Of a DNA stretch of 64,000 bases, positions 54,953 to 64,000 are shown piece after piece. Under the pieces are notes generated by a model. The model had not been told where the DNA came from. It was given only the letters and a program-made list of their open reading frames with translations, and did not search any database. The position numbers were made by a program, and so were the translations under genes. The first letter of the stretch is position 1; every line of letters begins with the position of its first letter. The DNA comes from Lactifluus volemus (lineage: Eukaryota > Basidiomycota > Agaricomycetes > Russulales > Russulaceae): the NCBI GenBank assembly GCA_022376515.1, contig WTXI01000153.1, forward strand, positions 1 through 64,000, written 5' to 3'.

Positions 54953-56546
54953 TTAAAGACTACGTGATATGAGGAAGCGACTTGAAGTCTGTTGTTCCCA
55001 TAGCCCAGCTGCGATACCTTCTTGTGCGGTTTCATTTTCATTCCCAACTATGGAAAGGCTGTGTAGTGAGGGAAGTGCTACCCCGGCGGCTGATTCTCCA
55101 GAGTGACTTTGTAATGCAGGCGCCATGGACGACTCTAGCATTGCATGTATTTCAAGACGCTGGACAGAGGGAAATGAGAGAAAAAGTTGGGACCATAGCA
55201 TGGAATCTATTCCGGGCTCGTCTTGTTGGAACCTGAGCCCGGCGTGCCCTCGCACTGGCACGGGCCTGTCGTACTTGATGTTGAGTGACTTGATGCGAGA
55301 GCAGAAGAGCAGAATCTGACTGCATATTCGTGCGACAGCAATGACTTGCCAATCCAACCTTTTGCAATTTATACACAACGAGGGAGGGATCTCTGGATGA
55401 CACGTCTTATTTGAGGGAAAAGAGAGAGAGGCCCTGGAATTATTGAATTCCAGGGTGAGGCCGGATGGCCCGAATGAGTCCAGAAGACCAAAGAACCGAA
55501 TGGCTTGGGGGATATCAGAGAGAAAGTTGGTGTCAAAGCCAAATTGAGCCCAATGGAAGAAGGTTATCTGGAAGTCATCGAGCACAGGGGCATCGATTCG
55601 GGCTGCGAGGATTTCCAGGTACTCGCTCACACCTTCAAATTCTACATGGGTGAGAGCGGGGAGAACAAAACGGGTCGGCAGTGGTGAGCTTTGAACTCGG
55701 TCTATGTCTTTGTCGTAAAGAAAAACGGATGGCTCGAAATTGATGATAAGGGATTTGAGCTTTGGCAGCACAGAGAGGGATGCGGCCATTTCCTCAGGCC
55801 CAGAATAATTTAGATGCGAGGGTATGTTGAAAAGATGAAGAGATGTGAGATCACTTGTAGACGAGAGGAGCTGTGGCAACCACGGAAATGAGATTCCGTG
55901 GAGAACGAGATTTTGTAGAGACGGGGCAGATCCATTCAAGAATGTGTTGCGAAGACGTCCAAACGGTCTAGAAGATGACTCGAGCGTAAGGGATCTCAAT
56001 GCCGGAAATGGCTTCTGCATCACAGTGACAATCCGTTTCCATAGATTATCCAGAGAAGTAATATAAATCTCGCGTACGCGATCACGTTGCTCCAATGCAG
56101 CAACAGTATTGTCCATCTGGTCTTCGATAAAGCTGTCCCAGCCGCAGAACAGAACAGCGAGAGGAAATGGTGGCCAGACATCCAACGACGTCCTCACAGG
56201 CGATCGTACCGTACAAATAAGCTGCAGATCAAGACGAATTGGTGATTCAAAAATGATGTATCGCCATCGTTGGCATACGTGCACCAACTTCATCCAATCC
56301 CACGAAAACCTTTTCTTTTCGTCGACGATAGCTTGGAGAAAAACAGATATCAGTAGGAGGACGTCGTCAGGAAGAGATCCGATTGTTACTCGTTGGAGCC
56401 CCTGACCTGGGCCTGCACGATACAACACAACTCAGCAATAGTTATGGTCGTTCCAGATGAGTCTTACCTGGCCCTTGTTGAATAAACGACGTAGTCTGTT
56501 GAAGTGCAACAACATCTTTGCTGTCGGAATGACAATCCATTTGCAT
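54953..56546 (-). CDS. F-box protein 6 (two exons)
   Basis: Predicted 512 residues from exons 56546-56468 and 56412-54953. Exon 1 (MQMDCHSDSKDVVALQQTT) joins in phase over a 55 nt intron to GPGQGLQRV, then the F-box VTIGSLPDDVLLLISVFLQ, WMKLVHVCQRWRYIIFESPI (residues 35-85). The following leucine-rich-type region has its own blocks (SLDVWPPFPL, NTVAALEQRDRVREIY, NTFLNGSAPSLQNLVL, GVSEYLEILAARIDAP) that are recognisably related to F-box 1-5. With F-box 7 and 8 it forms a separate subfamily with a different exon layout. Confidence 0.88.
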
Positions 56547-57240
56547 TTAAAGGGGTTGACTGGTGATGCTGGTGAAGATGCTGGTGAACGGGTGAACACC
56601 TAGCCAATTTACATAACTCGCTGAAGCGGGCCGGATTAGCCAGCAAACTCAGGACTGAATCATGTGATCGGCCCGGGTGATGTTCACGCGAGGATTCCGA
56701 AGTTCGAGCTGTTAAACGGAAAAAATTACGCGTGTTACTACATCTGCAGAGTCCACCTATGGTGGCCAATGCGCGTGCATGCTGGGCTGACGTTGCACAA
56801 CTTGCACTTATATACGTGTGTCAGGCTGGGCATGGAAAGGGAGCCATTCGCGGTGCCTTTGAACCAGTTGGCCTACACGGACATAGTACACCATGCTATG
56901 GCTAACTGAAGAGTCACGTGGTGGTTGGATAGCTAGCGCACAGTTAAGGATAGCTGCAAAGTGTACTGCACGAACTTGCTGTCGCTCTCAAACCGCATGA
57001 AGAAGGGTTTCGCGGTGCAAATTCCTAAGACGTGGCATGTGACCCATGTCGTATTCATCCCGTATATTTGGCGACTTGTACCACAACGGTCCACAAGTCA
57101 AGTCACTCCACTTTAGAAAACAAAAGCATAGATTCCTCGCAGCTCGCATACTTGTGCTAAACTCGACACTTGTCAATTGAGTTCGTCGTGCTATATAAAA
57201 TAATCTCTATTGGAGAATCGCCTAGTACTAGTACTTGCCA
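56547..57240. other. 5' flank of F-box 6, repeated in the array
   Basis: Contains sequence (gaggattccgaagttcgag, ctgcagagtccacctatgg, gctgacgttgcacaacttgc) repeated upstream of F-box 7 (59640-60340) and F-box 8 (63750-64000). No gene is supported. Confidence 0.55.
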
Positions 57241-57246
57241 GTGGAG

Positions 57247-57507
57247 ATGAAACGAACGCTCCGCAGTGATAAAACAGGTGGAGGTCCAAATTCAACAAGT
57301 ATTAGTACACGGAGCGACATGACCGTCCCGGTGGCGCAGGTCCATGGTAAGTGGGTGGAACAAGAGAAGGCAGAAGTCAGGTTTCCAGACGGAGCGGTGA
57401 GTCCTTCGGATGCTACGCCGACCTTCATTACCGACTCGGAGATCAGATCCTCTTTCGCGCAAGTTTCGACACGCCTGGGCCGCCTGGAGGGCAGGCAGCC
57501 TCTCTAG
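57247..57507 (+). CDS. Small repeated ORF, copy 2 (uncharacterised)
   Basis: 86 residues from ATG 57247: MKRTLRSDKTGGGPNSTS, then VPVAQVHGKW and ITDSEIRSSFAQVSTRLGRL. The third copy (60362) keeps this frame although the DNA has diverged, and length differences between them in the middle are multiples of three (42 against 54 nt between gtaagt and cag), so that part may be an in-frame intron. No family is recognised. It faces F-box 7 tail to tail. It could be a degenerate exon of a larger gene. Confidence 0.4.
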   Translation: MKRTLRSDKTGGGPNSTSISTRSDMTVPVAQVHGKWVEQEKAEVRFPDGAVSPSDATPTFITDSEIRSSFAQVSTRLGRLEGRQPL

Positions 57508-57987
57508 CCCCTACAGTAACTATTAAAGGGAAGACCCCAGCGTCACTTAAAAACCTGGCCAGTCTAATATTCGACAGCACCCCCACCCGCTCCTCGGATC
57601 GACGGCCCCAACCTGCCCACGTTGGACTCGAAACGGGTCACAGTTACCGCCGGAACAAGGACCAAGCCTCAGCCAAACCCACCGCCCCTCAAGCCCACCA
57701 TCCTACGCACCGAGGTCACTTTCAACAGTGTAAACTCTCAAACGGCCGACAGTCCTTTGCCTTTTTAGACGAGATTACACGCACAATGGCACGCGCGCAC
57801 CTCACCAGGCCGTCTCACCTCCCTCCCGAAGGACGCAGTGCGGTGTCACGTGGATGGCGGCAACTTGAACCCCACAGCGCCTCGGAGGATGGGATCAGGC
57901 AAACACGAAGCCCATGGCGTATGCGCCTCATGCCCTCTTTCGTCTCGTGTATTCAATTAAATGACATACGATAACTATGAAATATAT

Positions 57988-59527
57988 CTAGGGACTGCGT
58001 GAAATGAAGAAGCGACTCGAAGTCGGTTGTTCCCCTAGCACCCGTGCAATACCTTCCCTCGCCGCAGTTTCATTCCCAACTATGGAAAGGTTTTGTAGCG
58101 AGGGAAGTACTTCGGCGGCTGATTCTCCCATGAGACCTTGTAATCCAGGTGCGATGGACGACTCTAGCATGGCAGGTATTTCAAGACACTGGACAGAGGA
58201 AAATGTGTGAAAAAGTTGGGACCATAGCATGGAATCTATTTCGGGTACGTCTTTTTGGATCATGGGATGCCAGCTGTACCTGATGTTGAGTGACTTGACG
58301 TGAGAGCAGAAGGGCATCTGACTGCATATTCGTGCCACAGAAATGACTTGCCAATCCAACCTTTCGCAGTCGATGCTAGTATACCATGAGGGAGAATGAC
58401 ACGTCGTATTTGAGGGAAAAGAGATAGAGGTATTTGAATAATGGAATTTCAGGGTTAGACTGGATGACCTGAACGAGTCCAGAAGACCAAAGAAACGAAT
58501 GGTTTGGGGGATATGAGAGAGAAAGTTGTCAAAGCCAAGAATAGCCTGATGGAAGAAGGTTATCTGGAAGTCATCGAGCAGAGGAGCATCGATTCGGGCT
58601 GCGAGGGTTTCCAGGTACTCGCTCACACCTTCAAATTCTAACTGGGTGAGAGTGGGGAGAACAAAGCGGGTCGCCGGTGGTGAAAGTTGAACTCGGCCTA
58701 TTTCTTTGCAGTGAAGCTGAAGGGATGGCTCGAAATCGAAAATAAGGGATTTGAGCTTTGGCAGCGCAGAGAGGGATGTGGCCATTTCCTCAGGTGGAAT
58801 GTATCCAGAATCAGGTATATTGCGAAGATGAAGAGATGTCAGGTCGCTTGTAGACGAGAGGAGTCGTGGCAACGACGGAAATGAGATATCCTGGAGAACA
58901 AGAACTTGTAGAGATGGCGCAGATCCATTCAAGAATGTACCGGAAAGGCGGTGGGGACGTGGTTTAGGAAGTGATTGAAGCGTAAGGAATCTCAATGCCG
59001 GAAATGGCTTCTGCATCACAGTGACAATCCGTTCCCATAGATCATCCACAGAGGTGAAATAAATCTGGCGTACACGATCACGTTGCTCCAATGCAGCAAC
59101 GGTATTGCCCATCTGGTCTTCGTCCCAGCCGCCGAATGAGATAAGGAGAGGAAATGGTGGCCAGACATCCGGTGACTTCCTCATAGGCGATCGTGCAGTG
59201 CAAATAATCTGCAGATTGAGACGAATTGGTGATTCAAAAATGATGTATCGCCATCGTCGGCATACGTGCACCAACTTCGTCCAATCCCACGAAACTCTTT
59301 TCTTTTTGTCAATGATAGCTTGGAAAAAAAAGAATATCACTAGGAGGACGTCGTCAGGGAGAGTTCCGATTGTTACTCGTTGGAGCCCCTGACCCGGGCC
59401 TGTACGATACAACGCAACTCAGCAATAGTTATGGTCGTTCCAGATGAGTCTTACCTGGCCCTTGTTGAATAAACGACGTAGTCTGTTGAAGTGCAACAAC
59501 GTTTTTGTTGTCAGAATGACAATCCAT
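57988..59527 (-). CDS. F-box protein 7 (two exons)
   Basis: Predicted 494 residues from exons 59527-59455 and 59399-57988. The first ATG used by F-box 6 is ACG here, so translation starts at MDCHSDNKNVVALQQTT. F-box: VTIGTLPDDVLLVIFFFFQ, WTKLVHVCRRWRYIIFESPI. Family blocks: NTVAALEQRDRVRQIY, GTFLNGSAPSLQVLVL, GYIPPEEMATSLSAL and GVSEYLETLAARIDAP. The C-terminus (QPTSSRFFISRSP) matches F-box 6 and 8. Middle unit of the three-copy array. Confidence 0.88.
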
Positions 59528-60350
59528 TTGCGTTTAAAGGGGTTGACTGGTGATGCTGGTGAAGATGCTGGTAAATGGGTGAACGGTGAACTGACTCGGA
59601 TTACCTAGCCAATTTACGTAACTCTCTGAAGCGGGCCGGATTAGCCGACAAACTCACGACTCAATCATGTGATCGGTGATGTCCACGCGAGGATTCCGAA
59701 GTTCGAGGTCGAGGTGCAGTGATGATTGGTTCGTGACCACGTCCTCCTCACCTTTTAGACGGAAAAAATTACGCGTGTTACTGCATCTGCAGAGCCCACC
59801 TATGGTGGCCAATGTGCGTGCATGCTGGGCTGACGTTGCACAACTTGCACCTATATACATGCGTCAGGCTGGGCATGCCATTCGTGGTGCCAGTTTGGAC
59901 GACCAACGTGTGCAGAATCGTACCCTTGCAAGCTTTGGATTGTTGTATGGTATTATCTTTGAACCAGTTGGCCTACACGGACCCACACATGCTATGGCTA
60001 ACGGAAGAGTGACATGGTGGTTGGATAGCTGGCGCACCGTGAAGAATAGCTGCAAAGGTGTACTGTACGAACTTGCTGTCGCTCTCAAACCGCTTGCAGA
60101 AAGGTTGCGCGGTGCAAATTTCTAAGACGTAAATGGGTGGCATGTGATCCATGTTCGTATTCATCCCGTAGATTTGGCGGCTTGTACCCCAACGGTCCAC
60201 AAGTCAAGTCACTCCACTTAGAAAACAAAAGCATAAAGAGCTTGCAGCTCGCGTACTTGCGCTAAACTCGACACCTTTCAATTGAGTTCATTGTACAATA
60301 TCCTGATAACTAGAACAATTTCTATGGGAGAATCGCCTAGTACTTGTACT
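59528..60350. other. 5' flank of F-box 7, repeated in the array
   Basis: Homologous to 56547-57240, with a few extra pieces (for example tcgtgaccacgtcctcctc near 59730). Short plus-strand ORFs here are not conserved between units and are not called. Confidence 0.5.
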
Positions 60351-60361
60351 TGCCAATGGAG

Positions 60362-60643
60362 ATGAAACAAACGCTCCGCAGTGACCAAACAGGTGGAGGT
60401 CCAAACTCAACAAGCACACGGAGTAGCATGACCGTCCCGGCGGCGCAGGTCCATGGTAAGTGGGACAGGCAGGACGGGGGAACAAGAGAACTTGAAGGCA
60501 GGCTCCCAGACAGAACGGTGAGGCCTTCGGATGCCACGCCGGCCTTCATTACTGACTCTGAGATCAGATCCTTCGCACAAGTTTCGATACGCCTGGACCG
60601 CCTGGAGGGCAAGCAGTCAGCCCTACACCCCAACGCAACTTGA
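60362..60643 (+). CDS. Small repeated ORF, copy 3 (uncharacterised)
   Basis: 93 residues from ATG 60362 (or 99 from 60344): MKQTLRSDQTGGGPNSTST, VPAAQVHGKW and ITDSEIRSFAQVSIRLDRL, ending LHPNAT. Similarity to copy 2 is spread over the whole ORF, mostly with conservative changes. No domain is recognised; the C-terminal half is predicted helical by its heptad-like pattern. Expression is unproven. Confidence 0.4.
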   Translation: MKQTLRSDQTGGGPNSTSTRSSMTVPAAQVHGKWDRQDGGTRELEGRLPDRTVRPSDATPAFITDSEIRSFAQVSIRLDRLEGKQSALHPNAT

Positions 60644-61089
60644 AAAACCTGGCCAGCCCTTCCAACATCAGATTAGACAGCACCGCCACCCGCTCCTCGG
60701 ATCGACGGCCCCAACCTGCCCTCGTTGGACTCGAAATGGGTCACAGTAACCCGCCGGAACAAGGACCAAGCCTTAGCCGCAAAAGCCGATGGAACCCACC
60801 GCCCCTCAACCCCGCCATCCTACGCACCGGGGTCACTGTCCAACAGAGTCAACTCTCAAACGGCCGACAATCCTTTGTATTTTTAGACGAGATCACAGGA
60901 ATAATGGCACGCGCGCACCTCGCCAGGCCATCCCACCCCCCTCCCGAAGGGCGCACTGTGGTGTCACGTGCATGGCGGCAACGGGGCCCCCACAGCGCCT
61001 CGGAGCATGGGATCAGGCAATCAACACGAAGCCCATGGCATATTCGCCTCACGCCCTCCTTCGTTTCGTTTCGTTTAATCAATTAAAAT

Positions 61090-62118
61090 AGCTACTGAAA
61101 GCAGAGTACTCCGTCTGCTTGTGAGTTCAACAGAGGTGGAAAAATGGGACCAGAGGGAGAAGGGAGGTGAAAGAGGATGAGCAGCGGCGTGTGGAAGACG
61201 AGAACGCGTAGATAGCCCGTAAGCGAGAAATCTAAGCGAAATAAAAGGAGGAGGAAGGCGACAGGCGCGGGATTGGATAGAGGAAGAGGCTTAGAAACCT
61301 TAAGGGAACTTGAAGCAGACGAGAATTACGAGAACAGCTTGAACTGGTGAGCCTTGTGATTTCGCTGGCTCATTTGTACATTTCCGAGTCAAATTTTTTT
61401 TATTTTTATTAAGTACATTCGAGCCGTAATCTAAAAAGGGGGGTAAACGTGTCGAGAACAAGTATGTATTGAGACTACTGGAATGAGAACAACGGCCATA
61501 GAAGTAAGTAAAGCATATTGGAACTGAGATAGGGATGAAAGGGAAGGGGGCAAAGGGTATAGAGGTAGAAGAGAACAAAGGGGAAGGGAACTAAGTCATG
61601 AAAGAAAGGGAGTCAAATTGAAATCTTTGAGGTCGCGTGCACCCCCAGAATGCTTCATGGGATGCTCGTGGTCTCATCGAGAGGTCGATAGGCCGTCAGC
61701 CTAGAACGTGGGCGCGGCGCGAAGCACAGCACGCAGCCTGAGACGAAAGGAAGGAAAACTAAGCACGAAAAGAGAGAACATGCCAAACTGAGCGAACCAA
61801 TGAGAGACGCGAGGCGAACTAGCACAAAACGAGGAGCGACGAGACACGAGACAAGTCGAGAATCATGAAAGAGACATAGAAAAACGCAGGAAAGCGTCAT
61901 GTGACTCGAGGCCGCAGAGGACGGGTATATGGCTGAGGCGTAGCCGAATCGTGGCCGAGGGTGATCGTGGCCCATGTCGTCGATAAGACGGGTTTGCGGC
62001 AAGCCAGGAAATCCAGAAATCAGACAGAACCAGCGAGAACACAGAGGTTGAAAGGAGTCACAAGAGCGAGCAGGAAGTGCGTACGAATCGAGCCAGTCGC
62101 GTGGCTGTCCTTACACAC
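61090..62118. repeat. About 1.0 kb insertion specific to the third array unit
   Basis: Units 1 and 2 pass directly from the repeat segment to the F-box stop codon. Unit 3 holds an extra kilobase between tcaattaaa and tacggttatgaaa. It is strongly purine-rich on the plus strand, with a short T-rich run (about 61397-61412). No terminal repeats, target duplication or supported ORF are seen. Confidence 0.6.
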
Positions 62119-62123
62119 TACGG

Positions 62124-63654
62124 TTATGAAATATAAGGACTACGTGTTATGAAGAAGCGACTCGAAGTCGGTTGTTCCCCTTCCCGCGCCCAGGTTTCAT
62201 TCCCAACTATGGAAAGGTTTTGTAGCGAGGGAAGTACTTCGGCGGTTGATTCTCCCGTGAGACCTTGTAACACAGGTGCGATGGACGACTCTAGCATGGC
62301 AGGTATTTCAAGACGCTGGACAGAGGAAAATGTGTGAAAAAGTTGGGACCATAGCATGGAATCTGTGATGGGTACGTCAATTGAGATCGTGGGATGCCAG
62401 CTGTACTTGATGTTGAGTGACTTGACGCGAGAGCAGAAGGGCATCTGACTGCATATTCGTGCTACAGACATGACTGGCAAATCCAAGCTTCGGCAATTGA
62501 TCATGATATGCCATGAGGGAGGAGTTGCGGAATGACACGTCGTATTTGAGGGAAAAGAGATGGAGGTTTTTTGATGATCGAATTTCAGGGTTAGACTGGA
62601 TGGCCTGAACGAGTCCAGGAGATCAAAGAACCGAATGGTTTGGGGGATATGGATATGAGAGAGAAACTCGGTCTCAAGACCAAAAATAACCTGATGGGAG
62701 AAGGTTATCTGGAAGTCATCGAGCAGAGGAGCATCGATTCGGGCTGTAAGGATTTCCAGGTACTCGCTCACACCTGCAAATTCTAACTGGGTGAGAGTGG
62801 GGAGTACAAAGCGGGGCGCCGGTGGTGAAAGTTGAACTCGGTGAAGCCGAGGGGATGGCTTGAAATGCAAAATAAGGGATTTGAGCTTTGGCAGCGCAGA
62901 GAGGGATGTGGCCATTTCCTCAGGTGGAATGTACCCGGAATCAGGTATATCGTAAAGATGAAGATATGTCAGGTCGCTTGTAGACGAGAGGAGCCGTGGC
63001 AACGACGGAAATGTGACATCCTGGAGAACGAGAACTCGTAGAGATGGCGCAGATCCATTCAAGAATGTATCGGGGAGGCGGAGGGAAGGATTAGGAACTG
63101 AATGAAACGTAAGGGATCTCAATGCCGGAAACGGCTTCTGCATCACCGTGACAATTCGTTTCCATAGATCATCCCGAACGAACATAAGAATCTGCTGTAC
63201 ACGATGACGTTGCTCCAACGCAGCAACAGTATTGCCCTCCCAGTCGGTGTCCGAGCCGCCGAAGAAGACAAGGAGAGGAAATGGTGGCCAGACATCCAGT
63301 GACTTCCCCATAGGCGATCGTGCAGTGCAAACAATCTGCAGCTTGAGATGAATTGGTGATTCAAAAATGAGGTATCGCCATCGTTGGCATACGTGCACCA
63401 ACTTCGTCCAATCCCACGAAAACCATTTCTTTTTGTCGATGATAGCTTGGAAAGAAACGAATATCACTAGGAGGACGTCGTCAGGGAGAGATCCCATGGT
63501 TACTCGTTGGAGCCCCGGACCCAGGCCTGCACGATAAAACGCAACTCAGCAATAGTTATGGTCGTTCCAGATGAGTCTTACCTGGACCTTGTTGAACCAA
63601 AGATGTAGTTTGTTGAAGTGAAACAACGTCTTTGCTGTCGGAATGACAATCCAT
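62124..63654 (-). CDS. F-box protein 8 (two exons)
   Basis: Predicted 491 residues from exons 63654-63582 and 63526-62124. Exon 1 (MDCHSDSKDVVSLQQTT) joins in phase to GLGPGLQRV, then the F-box VTMGSLPDDVLLVIFVSFQ, WTKLVHVCQRWRYLIFESPI. Blocks DTFLNGSAPSLRVLVL, GYIPPEEMATSLSAL and GVSEYLEILTARIDAP match F-box 7. The end is altered: eight residues are lost before EQPTSSRFF, and the last residues read ITRSPYIS after sequence change near the insertion. Third unit of the array. Confidence 0.87.
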
Positions 63655-64000
63655 TTGGGTCTAAAGGGGTTGGTTGACTGGTGATGCTGGTGGACGCTGG
63701 TGAAGATGCTGGTAACCATGACTTGGATTAGCTAGCCAATTTACGTAACTCGCTGAAGCGGGCCGGAATAGCCGGGAAACCGCTCAGGACTCAATCGGCG
63801 GTCTCTTCTCCAAGAACCACGCGAGGATTCCGAAGTTCGAGGGCGAGTGTGTAGTGACGATACCTTCCTAACTATTTCTTCCTCACTTGTTAAATGGAAA
63901 AGTTTATGCATGTCACTGCACCTGCAGAGTCCACCTGTGGTGGCCAAATCAAGGGCCAAATGCGCGTGCATGCTGACGTTGCACAACTTTCAAATTGCAC
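63655..64000. other. 5' flank of F-box 8, to the window edge
   Basis: Homologous to the flanks of F-box 6 and 7 as far as the window runs. No gene is seen. Confidence 0.5.

Noticed and set aside
1..64000. CRISPR arrays, bacterial operons or plasmid features
   Set aside because: None seen. Spliced genes and eukaryotic retroelements show this is fungal nuclear DNA.

Overview
This is nuclear DNA of a filamentous basidiomycete, probably an agaricomycete. Genes are split by many 50-60 nt GT-AG introns, F-box gene families are expanded in tandem, and the retrotransposons are chromodomain Ty3/Gypsy elements of the kind common in Agaricomycetes. The species cannot be named from the sequence. Exon boundaries were worked out by hand from splice signals, reading-frame continuity and comparison of paralogues inside the window.

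Positions 1-22405 are a retrotransposon graveyard. Element 1 (minus strand, cut by the left edge) has a 572 bp LTR, an upstream leader ORF region, gag, protease and the start of reverse transcriptase. Its LTR plus about 920 bp of leader is tandemly duplicated (3232-4726 and 4727-6219). Element 2 (plus strand, 6220-14742) is a chromovirus with gag, protease, RT, RNase H, integrase and chromodomain. A 5'-truncated LINE with a poly(A) tail and a 14 bp target-site duplication (10690-12201) splits its integrase. Element 3 (plus strand, 14743-22405) has both LTRs but many frameshifts. Elements 2 and 3 both end Pol with the same eight-ligand Cys/His module, lying beyond the chromodomain. The LTRs of elements 1 and 3 carry an 11-12 nt stretch just downstream of a TATA box that is complementary to the primer-binding site, which is the Tf1/sushi self-priming layout.

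Positions 22406-35513 hold a tRNA-like SINE candidate abutting an F-box gene relic, then three tandem F-box/leucine-rich-type genes (F-box 1-3), then two five-exon F-box-like paralogues (genes A and B) with identical intron positions. Positions 36557-44812 are a conserved housekeeping island: a calmodulin-dependent-type protein kinase, a peroxisomal dienoyl-CoA isomerase ending in AKL, and a divergent pair of GPR1/FUN34/YaaH acetate-transporter paralogues.

Positions 44813-64000 are a second F-box region. F-box 4 and 5 (plus strand, three exons) are each preceded by a copy of a roughly 0.9 kb non-coding segment. F-box 6, 7 and 8 (minus strand, two exons) form a tandem array of about 3 kb units, and each unit also carries a repeated plus-strand small ORF. 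Eight related F-box genes plus genes A and B make substrate-receptor diversification the main host theme. The retroelements are the main source of structural change.
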